Positions 7,958 through 15,184 of a stretch of DNA of 41,689 nucleotides are shown here, piece by piece. A program made the position numbers and the translations under genes. Below the pieces are notes generated by a model, which worked only from the letters and a program-made list of their open reading frames with translations, searched no databases and was not told where the DNA came from. This stretch comes from Hyphomicrobiales bacterium (lineage in GTDB: Bacteria; Pseudomonadota; Alphaproteobacteria; Rhizobiales; Methyloligellaceae): positions 1 through 41,689 of the forward strand of contig QIGN01000056.1 in the NCBI GenBank assembly GCA_003228955.1, read 5' to 3'. Within the stretch, counting starts at the first letter, position 1. Each line of letters begins with the position of its first letter.

Positions 7958-8932
7958 ATGAGACTGCCGACTTTCGATGACGTTACGGCGGCTTCTGAAC
8001 GGTTGGCGGGGGTCGCGGTGCGTACGCCGCTGATTGAATCATCGGCGCTCAATGCGCGGGTGGGCGCACGCGTTCTTATCAAGATGGAAAACCTGCAGCG
8101 CATGGGCGCATTCAAGTTTCGCGGCGCCTACAATGCGGTTTCCAGGCTTGATCGGGATAAATGGCCGGGCGGAGTGGCGACCTGCTCCTCGGGCAATCAT
8201 GCTGGCGGCGTGGCGGAAGCCGCGCGCCTTTGCGGTATTGCCGCCACCATAGTCATGCCCGAGGATGCACCCGAGAACAAACTCGCGCGCACTCGCGCGG
8301 CGGGGGCGGAAATCATCACCTATGATCGCCGGAGGGATAACCGGGAGGCGCTCGCGGCGGAAGTATCCGAAGATCGCGGGGCCTGTTACATCTCGCCCTA
8401 CGACCATCCCGACATCATCGCCGGGCAGGGGACGGCCGGGCTGGAACTCATGCAGCAGGCTGAAACGTTGGGCGTGCTGCCCGATTGCCTGATTGCGCCC
8501 TGCGGCGGCGGGGGGTTGATCGCAGGGCTTGCACTGGCCGTCGGGCATCTGTGCCCCGGCATCGAGGTTTATGCGGTGGAGCCCGACGGGTTCGATGACC
8601 ATGCGCGCTCGCTGGCCTCGGGGCGGCGGGAGAAAAATACCGCCCTGTCCGGCTCGATTTGCGATGCGCTTCTCTCGCCCATGCCCGGGGAGCTGACATT
8701 CCAGATCAACGCCAGGGCGCTGTCCGGCGCCTTGAGTGTGAGCGACGATGAGGTCAGAGATGCGATCCGGTTTGCCTTCAACGAGTTGAAACTCGTACTG
8801 GAGCCGGGTGGCGCGGTCGCTCTGGCGGCCTTGCTGAACCAGCGCATCGCAACGAAAGACCGGATGATTGCCCTGGTTCTGTCGGGCGGAAATATTGACG
8901 GCGATCAGTTTGCGGAAATTCTCAGCGCCTGA
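7958..8932 (+). CDS. Threonine/serine dehydratase family PLP enzyme
   Basis: A 324-residue fold-type II PLP enzyme. The PLP lysine is Lys53 in GAFKFRGAYNA. SSGNHAGGVA binds the substrate carboxylate and PCGGGGLIAG cradles the phosphate. The length and the absence of a C-terminal ACT domain fit the short catabolic threonine dehydratase, serine racemase or 3-hydroxyaspartate dehydratase types rather than biosynthetic IlvA. The usual reaction is dehydration and deamination of L-threonine or L-serine to the 2-oxo acid. I start it at ATG 7958 with AGGTGG just upstream; a TTG at 7943 is less likely. It converges on the CheZ-like gene with 13 bases between them and no obvious terminator. Confidence 0.9.
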   Translation: MRLPTFDDVTAASERLAGVAVRTPLIESSALNARVGARVLIKMENLQRMGAFKFRGAYNAVSRLDRDKWPGGVATCSSGNHAGGVAEAARLCGIAATIVMPEDAPENKLARTRAAGAEIITYDRRRDNREALAAEVSEDRGACYISPYDHPDIIAGQGTAGLELMQQAETLGVLPDCLIAPCGGGGLIAGLALAVGHLCPGIEVYAVEPDGFDDHARSLASGRREKNTALSGSICDALLSPMPGELTFQINARALSGALSVSDDEVRDAIRFAFNELKLVLEPGGAVALAALLNQRIATKDRMIALVLSGGNIDGDQFAEILSA

Positions 8933-8945
8933 AACGTGACAGGGT

Positions 8946-9836
8946 TCAGCTGAAGAGCACCTGTTTTTTTGTCTCGTCCAGTTCGTCAATATCCAGTGCG
9001 GCAGGAGCCGAGAAGGCGCTGGCTTCAACTTCTCCAGCCAAAGCAGGGTGAGGCGTGGAGGCCGCGGCGCCATTTCCACCGGCATTCGCCTGAGGTTCGG
9101 TTTCGCGTTCGATGACTTCACCCTCTATTTGATCAAACTCGATCATTTGATCGACTTGTGCCTGGTCGATGCCCTCGCCCTTGCGCGCGGGGCCATTCAG
9201 GAGATGGGAATCCGCCCGTACCTCTTCGGCCGACCGCTCGCGCGCACCGAGATCGTCAAGCCCCCAGATATCGATCATGGCGAGGACGCGATTTTCCAGG
9301 AAACGCAATGTCTGTACAACCTTGCTTGTGCGCTGACCCGTCAAATCCTGAAAGGAACAGGCGGTGTAAATGTCGGTGGCGAGAGCATCGAGCCGGCTGT
9401 AAGCGTCCTCGGACCCGCCATTCTCACGCATCAGCCATGCTGTTTCCTGGACTTCTTCGGCCGCGGTGAGAATTTCGGAGGTGGCCTTTTCCGTGGCTTC
9501 GATAATGGCATCCAGCTCTCCGGTCGCGGTATTGAACTTGCTGTCATCCACGTCCGTGGGGCGCATAGCCGCTATTTCGCTGCGGGTTTTCGAGATGGCT
9601 TCCGCCATTTCAATCAAATCGTGCCGCATGTGGGAATCTTGCGCGCCTTTGCGCGGTTGCATAACCGTGGTCTCGAGCTTTGTGATGGCGTCGAGCAGCA
9701 TCCGGGTGTCGGCACCTCGGTTTTGACGCGCAAACTCCGATAAAAACCAGCGTCCGCGCGTGCTTTGCAGCAAAGCGGCTTCAATCGCCTCGTAGTCGGC
9801 GGTGCGTATCGGGCTCGGGGCTTTTGAACTGCTCAT
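8946..9836 (-). CDS. CheZ-family protein phosphatase
   Basis: A 296-residue mostly helical protein. Residues 150-175 carry the CheZ signature ACSFQDLTGQRTSKVV; Asp164 and Gln168 correspond to the catalytic Asp143 and Gln147 of E. coli CheZ, which attack phospho-CheY. Residues 15-55 (YEAIEAALLQSTRGRWFLSE and following) match the N-terminal module I associate with alphaproteobacterial CheZ-like proteins. The middle is a long coiled-coil helix pair. Residues 235-275 are disordered and Ala/Pro-rich, and the acidic tail IDELDETKKQVLFS may be the CheY-docking helix (inference). No chemotaxis genes are adjacent, though flagellar genes lie about 23 kb away. The partner could be CheY or another single-domain response regulator. 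Confidence 0.82.
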   Translation of the reverse strand: MSSSKAPSPIRTADYEAIEAALLQSTRGRWFLSEFARQNRGADTRMLLDAITKLETTVMQPRKGAQDSHMRHDLIEMAEAISKTRSEIAAMRPTDVDDSKFNTATGELDAIIEATEKATSEILTAAEEVQETAWLMRENGGSEDAYSRLDALATDIYTACSFQDLTGQRTSKVVQTLRFLENRVLAMIDIWGLDDLGARERSAEEVRADSHLLNGPARKGEGIDQAQVDQMIEFDQIEGEVIERETEPQANAGGNGAAASTPHPALAGEVEASAFSAPAALDIDELDETKKQVLFS

Positions 9837-9953
9837 GGTATCAATCCACTGTGGCCATTGAAGGACGCCACTGCTGCAAGCACTCTATGCGATTCGTGGC
9901 CGTATCGGCTATTTTGAGCGCAAGATGTTATGGAATCGTATAGGCGCAGATAG

Positions 9954-11174
9954 ATGAATCCTCCTCGAAAGAATCAGCCGCAAGAACAGATCGGCCGCGG
10001 GTTTGCCGCGCGGCTGTCGCTGTTCTATGGCGCAATATTCCTGCTGATAGGTTTTCATCTGCCCTATTTTCCGGTCTGGCTGGAGTGGCGCGGTCTTTCG
10101 CCTGCTGAAATAGGCATTGTGCTGTCCGCGCCGCTGGCCATCCGGGTCTTCTTCACACCGGTCATATCGTTTGCGGCCGACCGGTCCGGCAACCGCCGGC
10201 GGGTGCTGATTCTGCTCGCCTGGGGGGCGCTTTTCGCCATGTCGCTGCTTACGCTCGCGGATAGTTTTATTGCCATTCTGGCTATTGCCATTCTGGCCGC
10301 GCTGTTCTGGACCAGCATCATGCCGGTGACCGAGGCGATCGCCATGGATGGCGTGCGCCGCTCTGGCCATGACTATGGCCGGATGCGGCTGTGGGGATCG
10401 CTGACATTCATTGGCGCCAGCTTCGCCGGCGGCATCGCCCTTCAGGCCTGGGGCGCACCGGCCGCGCTCTGGCTGATGATAGCAGCGGCCGGCGGTATTG
10501 CCGGCGCCGCGCATCTGCTGCCGCGGCCGGCTGGAAAGAAGCGCCTCAGGGAGGCGACGGCCTTGCCGCGAATCCGCGCCGAGGACGCCCTTTCCCTGGT
10601 GCGCTCGCCGCTGTTTTTGCTGTTTCTCGCCGCCGCCGGCCTGGGGCAGGCCGCACATGCGGTCTATTATGTATTCGGCACCATCCATTGGCAGGCGCTG
10701 GGGATACCCCCGGGCGTTATCGGGACGCTATGGGCCGTTGGCGTCATCGCAGAAATTCTTCTGTTCATGTTTTCCCGACGGGTCGTGGCTGCGCTGGGCA
10801 CGGTGAACCTGATCGCCCTGGCCGCATTGGCGGGCATTGTCCGCTGGACCATTACCGCCTTCTCGCCGCCGCTGATCGTTCTGTTTCCCGTCCAGATCCT
10901 GCATGCGCTCACCTTCGGGGCCGCGCATCTGGGCGCGGTTCATTTTATTTCGCAGGCCATTCCGGAAAATGTAGCGGGAACCGCACAGGGTCTTTACGCC
11001 GCCTGCGCGGTCGGAGGGGCCATGGGTGCGGCAATTTTGGCGTCCGGACCGCTTTATGAGGCGTTTGGCGGCTACGCCTATCTTGCCATGGCCGTGTTAT
11101 CCTTGGTTTCGCTTGTCTGTACCGGGTTGCTCGCCCGGCGATGGCGCGGCGGTAAATTGATCGTCGGCCAATAG
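9954..11174 (+). CDS. MFS transporter, 3-phenylpropionate permease (HcaT)-like family
   Basis: A 406-residue inner-membrane permease with twelve hydrophobic helices. The opening segment LSLFYGAIFLLIGFHLPYFP and the loop DRSGNRRR after helix 2 (the MFS motif-A position) match the MFS_1-like/HcaT group. In that group some members import aromatic acids and many are of unknown substrate. GRMRLWGSLTFIGASFAGG in helix 5 is also typical. ATG 9954 is the first start and leaves a 20-residue cytoplasmic tail before helix 1. It is divergent from the CheZ-like gene across 117 bases. The mla operon begins 83 bases downstream on the same strand. No substrate can be assigned. Confidence 0.85.
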   Translation: MNPPRKNQPQEQIGRGFAARLSLFYGAIFLLIGFHLPYFPVWLEWRGLSPAEIGIVLSAPLAIRVFFTPVISFAADRSGNRRRVLILLAWGALFAMSLLTLADSFIAILAIAILAALFWTSIMPVTEAIAMDGVRRSGHDYGRMRLWGSLTFIGASFAGGIALQAWGAPAALWLMIAAAGGIAGAAHLLPRPAGKKRLREATALPRIRAEDALSLVRSPLFLLFLAAAGLGQAAHAVYYVFGTIHWQALGIPPGVIGTLWAVGVIAEILLFMFSRRVVAALGTVNLIALAALAGIVRWTITAFSPPLIVLFPVQILHALTFGAAHLGAVHFISQAIPENVAGTAQGLYAACAVGGAMGAAILASGPLYEAFGGYAYLAMAVLSLVSLVCTGLLARRWRGGKLIVGQ

Positions 11175-11257
11175 CGCCATGCCTTCCATTTGGAGCAAAT
11201 TTCGGGCAATAAACGGGACTGTTAGCGAGTGAACCCCGAAGACACGGGTACGAGTAA

Positions 11258-12436
11258 ATGCTGAAACGCGATCAGGGCGTTATGCTGCCAACCAGTGTAG
11301 CTGTGCCCGGCTACAAGGTGGAGTTGCGCGGCACGGCGTTTTGTCTGGTCGCGACAGGGTCCTGGACCGTGCGCGAAGCAATGGCGCTCGACTCCGGGCT
11401 CAGGCGTTTGCGGGTCCCCATTCCACCCACACCGGATTTCACCGGACAGGTGGATATCTCAGGCATAGAACAACTCGATACCGCCGGGGCATGGCTGCTG
11501 CAGCGCACCGTACGGGCGTGGGAGAAAAAGGGTCTTCGGACAAATTTTGCCGGCGCCACGGAGAGCTTTGAAATTCTGCTTGATGAGGTCCGTCTGCGCG
11601 GCGACGGGCAACGCAGCGAAATCGGCAAGTTGAGCCTCGTGGAGTCATTGTCGCAGGGCTTCGCAAACGCGATTACACCCATAACGCGCGATGCCGTCGT
11701 TATCATCGGATTCCTGGGACATCTGATTTCCACGCTTATGCGCATGGTGGCGCAGCCATGGCGCTTCCGGCCGACATCCTTCATCCATCATCTGGACCAT
11801 GCGGGCCTTCGGGCCGTCCCCATCATCTCGCTTATCTGTCTGCTGATTGGCGCCGTGGTCATGCAGCAGGGCATTGTGCAGCTCAAATCCTATGGCGCGG
11901 AAGCCTTCGCCGTGAATATGGTGGCCATTCTCTCTCTGCGGGAGGTTGGTGTTCTTCTGACGGCGATTATGGTGGCGGGCCGTTCAGGATCCGCCTTCAC
12001 CGCTGAAATCGGCTCCATGAAGATGCGCGAGGAAATCGACGCCATGCGCACGCTCGGTATAGACCCAATGGAGACGCTGGTCGCGCCGCGCATTCTGGCC
12101 CTGGTTGTCGTACTCCCGCTGCTCGCGTTCCTTGGCGCCATGATGTGCCTCGTGGGAGCCGGCGTGATGGCCAGAGTCATGCTGGGCATGGATACAGCGG
12201 CCTATCTCGATGCCCTGCACAATGCGGTGGAAATGCGTCATTTCATCGCCGGACTGATCAAGGCGCCATTCGCGGCGCTGATTATCGGTCTGATTGGGTG
12301 CCTTGAGGGGATGAAGGTTTCCGGCAGCGCGGAATCGCTGGGGACCCATGTCACCAGCGCCGTCGTGAAGGCGATATTCCTGGTCATCATACTTGATGCC
12401 CTGTTCGCGATGTTCCTCTCGATAATCGGAGTCTGA
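11258..12436 (+). CDS. mlaE: Mla-type ABC transporter permease with fused N-terminal STAS domain (MlaB-MlaE fusion)
   Basis: A 392-residue protein. Residues 20-125 form a STAS-like domain (GQVDISGIEQLDTAGAWLLQ), the role played by separate MlaB in E. coli. Residues 135-392 are the MlaE permease, with the family segment MVAGRSGSAFTAEIGSMKMR and the EEIDAMRTLGIDP cytoplasmic helix that contacts the ATPase. The complex moves phospholipids between the outer and inner membranes. The ATPase gene follows at once: the stop TGA (12434-12436) is three bases before its ATG. The STAS fusion is common in alphaproteobacteria. Start ATG 11258 gives the full domain. Confidence 0.92.
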   Translation: MLKRDQGVMLPTSVAVPGYKVELRGTAFCLVATGSWTVREAMALDSGLRRLRVPIPPTPDFTGQVDISGIEQLDTAGAWLLQRTVRAWEKKGLRTNFAGATESFEILLDEVRLRGDGQRSEIGKLSLVESLSQGFANAITPITRDAVVIIGFLGHLISTLMRMVAQPWRFRPTSFIHHLDHAGLRAVPIISLICLLIGAVVMQQGIVQLKSYGAEAFAVNMVAILSLREVGVLLTAIMVAGRSGSAFTAEIGSMKMREEIDAMRTLGIDPMETLVAPRILALVVVLPLLAFLGAMMCLVGAGVMARVMLGMDTAAYLDALHNAVEMRHFIAGLIKAPFAALIIGLIGCLEGMKVSGSAESLGTHVTSAVVKAIFLVIILDALFAMFLSIIGV

Positions 12437-12439
12437 TTG

Positions 12440-13228
12440 ATGGCCACGCAAGTCGCCCTGTCGCCGGAACGGCCGCCAATCATTTCCGTCAAGGGACTGG
12501 CCAAGAGTTTTGGTGACCAGCAGATCTGGGATGGTCTCGATCTTGACGTCTACCGGGGAGAGGTTGTCGGTATTGTCGGCGGCTCGGGGCAGGGCAAATC
12601 GGTGCTCCTGCGCGTCATTACCGGATTGGTGTCGCCGGACGCGGGAACGATCAGCGTGTTCGGGCGCGATGTGCGTGAGTTGAACCGGGAAGAGAAAATC
12701 GACATGGAATCGCGCTGGGGCGTGCTGTTTCAGGACGGCGCCCTGTTCTCCTCGCTGACGGTTTTGCAGAATATCCAGGTGCCGATGCGCGAACATCTCG
12801 ATCTGTCGCAGGCGATCATGGATGATCTGGCCTATCTCAAACTGGCGATGGTCGGGCTTCCTCCAACGGCCGCGCATAAATATCCATCAGAACTTTCCGG
12901 CGGGATGCGCAAGCGCGCCGGGCTGGCGCGCGCCCTGTCGCTTGATCCGGAAATAGTCTTTCTGGATGAGCCCACCGCGGGACTTGATCCGATCGGAGCG
13001 GCGGATTTCGACCAGCTCATCAGAAAATTGCAGCAGACGCTCGGCCTGACTGTCTATATGGTGACCCACGATCTCGACAGTATATTTACCGTTTGCGACC
13101 GGGTCGCCGTGCTAGCGGACAAAAAGATAGTGAGGACCGGGCCGCCGGCTGAGCTTCAGGCGCGGCCCTTGCATCCCTGGATCGAGGAATATTTCTGCGG
13201 TGTGCGCGCACGCGCGGCGCTGGCATAG
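12440..13228 (+). CDS. mlaF: Mla-type ABC transporter ATP-binding protein
   Basis: A 262-residue cytoplasmic ATPase of the lipid-asymmetry ABC transporter. Walker A is GGSGQGKS (47-54), the Q-loop is LFQDGALFSS, the signature is LSGGMRKRAG (152-161), Walker B with the catalytic Glu is EIVFLDEP (171-178), and the switch His is His210 in MVTHDLDS. MRKRAGLARAL is characteristic of MlaF over other ABC ATPases. I use ATG 12440; a TTG three bases earlier also follows the mlaE stop. The near-overlap with mlaE indicates translational coupling. Length is normal. Confidence 0.95.
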   Translation: MATQVALSPERPPIISVKGLAKSFGDQQIWDGLDLDVYRGEVVGIVGGSGQGKSVLLRVITGLVSPDAGTISVFGRDVRELNREEKIDMESRWGVLFQDGALFSSLTVLQNIQVPMREHLDLSQAIMDDLAYLKLAMVGLPPTAAHKYPSELSGGMRKRAGLARALSLDPEIVFLDEPTAGLDPIGAADFDQLIRKLQQTLGLTVYMVTHDLDSIFTVCDRVAVLADKKIVRTGPPAELQARPLHPWIEEYFCGVRARAALA

Positions 13229-13258
13229 CGAGTACTCACTGTAAGGACTTGTAACCTC

Positions 13259-14206
13259 ATGGAAACAAAAGCCAATCATATCGTCATTGGCGCTTTCGTT
13301 CTGGCGGTTCTCGCGGCCGGATTCGGGTTTGTCTACTGGATGCAGAACTTCGGCTCCGGCGGGGGAGCGAAACGTTTCTATATCGTTTTCGAAGGTGGCG
13401 TCAGCGGCGTGAGTTCGGCCAGTAATGTGCTGTTCAACGGGATACGCGTTGGCAAGGTTCAGCGGCTTCAGCTCGACCCGGCGGATTCGCGTCTCGTGCG
13501 CGTGCTGGTGAGCGTCGCCGGCGATACGCCCGTGCGGACCAATTCGCGTGCGCGCATCGAGTCGCAGGGTTTCACCGGAGGGTCGGCAATTCAGCTGAGC
13601 CCCGGAACACCCGACACGCCGCTTCTTGTAGCCAGGACAGAGGATGAAATTCCCGTCATCAAGGCGGACCGGGCCAGTACCCAGTCTCTATTCGATGCGG
13701 CTCCGGAAGTTATGGGCAACGCCAACGCACTGCTGGTGCGCCTCAACGATGTGATCGCCGATAATCAGAATTCCATCAGGAGCACCATCACCAACGTCGA
13801 ATCGTTCACGGCCATGCTTAACGAGCGCCAAGACGATATTGATGGCATTATCAGGGATGCGAAGACCTTGTCGGAGCAAATCAGGCGGGTGGCGGACAAA
13901 ATCGAAGCTTCCGTGGACAATTTCTCCAAATATATGTCCGACGATGGAGAATCGTTCCTCGCCCAGGCTCAGGAAGCCGCGCAGGCTTTCCGGGATTTGG
14001 CGCAAAAACTGGATAAATCCATAGGCGACAGTGCCGATGGAATGGCCCGTTTCGCGAAGGACGGTCTCAAGGAATTTGAACTTTTCATGCGTGATGGAAG
14101 ACGCGCGGCACGCACTATGGAGCGTGTCCTGGAGCAAATTGAGAGAAATCCCCAGAGTTTTTTGTTTGGAGGCTCGAGCGTTCCGGAATATACTCCCGGC
14201 CAGTAG
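13259..14206 (+). CDS. mlaD: MCE-domain lipid-binding protein MlaD
   Basis: A 315-residue inner-membrane-anchored periplasmic protein. One N-terminal helix (about residues 8-28) is followed by a single MCE domain (about 37-115; FYIVFEGGVSGVSSASNVLF, GGSAIQLSPG) and a long helical, coiled-coil C-terminal region (about 150-295). It is longer than E. coli MlaD (183) because of this tail, which is normal for alphaproteobacterial MCE proteins. MCE rings pass phospholipids between the membranes. It lies 30 bases after mlaF in the same operon. The nearest ribosome binding site, AAGGA, is about 12 bases from ATG. Confidence 0.93.
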   Translation: METKANHIVIGAFVLAVLAAGFGFVYWMQNFGSGGGAKRFYIVFEGGVSGVSSASNVLFNGIRVGKVQRLQLDPADSRLVRVLVSVAGDTPVRTNSRARIESQGFTGGSAIQLSPGTPDTPLLVARTEDEIPVIKADRASTQSLFDAAPEVMGNANALLVRLNDVIADNQNSIRSTITNVESFTAMLNERQDDIDGIIRDAKTLSEQIRRVADKIEASVDNFSKYMSDDGESFLAQAQEAAQAFRDLAQKLDKSIGDSADGMARFAKDGLKEFELFMRDGRRAARTMERVLEQIERNPQSFLFGGSSVPEYTPGQ

Positions 14207-14274
14207 GGGGTTGCTGGTCTTAATATCGAGGCCGGGTGTGTGTCTGACTTTCCTATGGGGGACTACGTCGTTTT

Positions 14275-14877
14275 ATGCGACCACGTGCGCTCATAACAGT
14301 GACAGCTGTCGCGCTTGCCGGCGCGATACTCGGCGCTTGCGCGGGCGGCGGTGTGCCGCCGGCGACATATGATCTCGTCGCGCCCAAAGTCATGACACTG
14401 ACCGCGCCCCGGGCCGCCAAATTCCAGCTCGTTGTGAATGAACCGAGTGCTGTCCGGTCTCTGGAGACCGACCGTATCCTTGTGAGAAGCGGCGCGAGAG
14501 TGGCGTATTACAAGAATGCCGCCTGGACGGATCGTCTGCCGCGCTTGATGCAGGCGCGTATGGTGGAGGCCTTTCAGAATGCCGGTCTGGTCAGTGCGGT
14601 GGGTTCGCGCGCAGACCGTCTCGACGCCGATGTGGAACTCGCCACCCAGGTGCAGGCCTTTCAGGTTGAGGTCAATCAGGGCAAGGCCGAAGCCCGCGCC
14701 AGCCTTTATGTTAAAGTCATCGACGGCAACAATGGCCGGATGACCGCATCGAGAGGCTTTGAATCCCGTGTCTCCACGAGTTCAAAGGATATTGACGAGA
14801 TGGTTGTCTCGCTCAATCAGGCGTTTGACAATGTGTTGCGTGAAGTGGTGCCCTGGGTCGCCAAGCGCAAGCGCTAG
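14275..14877 (+). CDS. ABC-type transport auxiliary lipoprotein (PqiC/DUF330-like)
   Basis: A 200-residue lipoprotein with signal peptide and lipobox LGAC (Cys22), probably anchored in the outer membrane. The body (YDLVAPK, RSLETDRILVRSGARVAYY, LPRLMQARMVEAFQNAG) is the pattern of the ABC-type transport auxiliary lipoproteins that accompany MCE systems, as PqiC does in the Pqi system. It follows mlaD by 68 bases and most likely completes the operon as the outer-membrane partner. No MlaA or MlaC is present here. The name rests on pattern and neighbourhood. Confidence 0.85.
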   Translation: MRPRALITVTAVALAGAILGACAGGGVPPATYDLVAPKVMTLTAPRAAKFQLVVNEPSAVRSLETDRILVRSGARVAYYKNAAWTDRLPRLMQARMVEAFQNAGLVSAVGSRADRLDADVELATQVQAFQVEVNQGKAEARASLYVKVIDGNNGRMTASRGFESRVSTSSKDIDEMVVSLNQAFDNVLREVVPWVAKRKR

Positions 14878-14930
14878 CGCTAGCGCGTCCATTCCTTTCT
14901 TGATACAGCCAATGCGTTTGTGCTGGGCAG

Positions 14931-15153
14931 TTGTTTTCGCTCACGGCCATTCCGTCCTGCGGACGGGCCTCTGCGCAAGTGCGCCCTGACCGGGCGGCGC
15001 GCGTTCGTGCTTGCCTCGGCTGACACCTCGGTTTGCAGGCCCTGCCATATAGCACATCAACCGAGCGGAGCGAGGCAAGGCCGAACGGACGCCGCGCCTT
15101 ATGGCGCGCGCCCGCGCAGGCCCGCGAAGCGGATCAGCCGTGAGCGATAACAA
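14931..15153. repeat. 223-bp imperfect palindrome with 17-bp terminal inverted repeats
   Basis: The left end TTGTTTTCGCTCACGGC and the right end GCCGTGAGCGATAACAA pair at 16 of 17 positions. Further nested perfect arms are CGGGCCT (14964-14970)/AGGCCCG (15118-15124), CTTGCCTCG (15010-15018)/CGAGGCAAG (15071-15079) and CTCGGTT (15027-15033)/AACCGAG (15059-15065), with a small GCAGG/CCTGC hairpin at the tip. It fills nearly all of the 307-base gap between the lipoprotein and the coiled-coil gene and has no believable gene. It could be a MITE-like element, a dispersed palindromic repeat or a long structured RNA. No clear target duplication flanks it. Confidence 0.75.
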
Positions 15154-15184
15154 ATGCTCTCGTGGGGAAATCTCAAAAAATCCT

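Noticed and set aside
8039-9121. 360-codon minus-strand frame across the dehydratase
   Set aside because: Antisense shadow with no family features; it would overlap both the dehydratase and the CheZ-like gene.
11984-12877. 297-codon minus-strand frame across mlaE/mlaF
   Set aside because: His/Gln/Arg-rich composition typical of antisense GC-rich frames; the plus strand has unmistakable motifs.
14941-15153. 70-codon minus-strand frame inside the palindrome
   Set aside because: It follows from the repeat sequence itself, shows no ribosome binding site, and such Arg/Ala/Pro-rich frames are often false calls in palindromic repeats.
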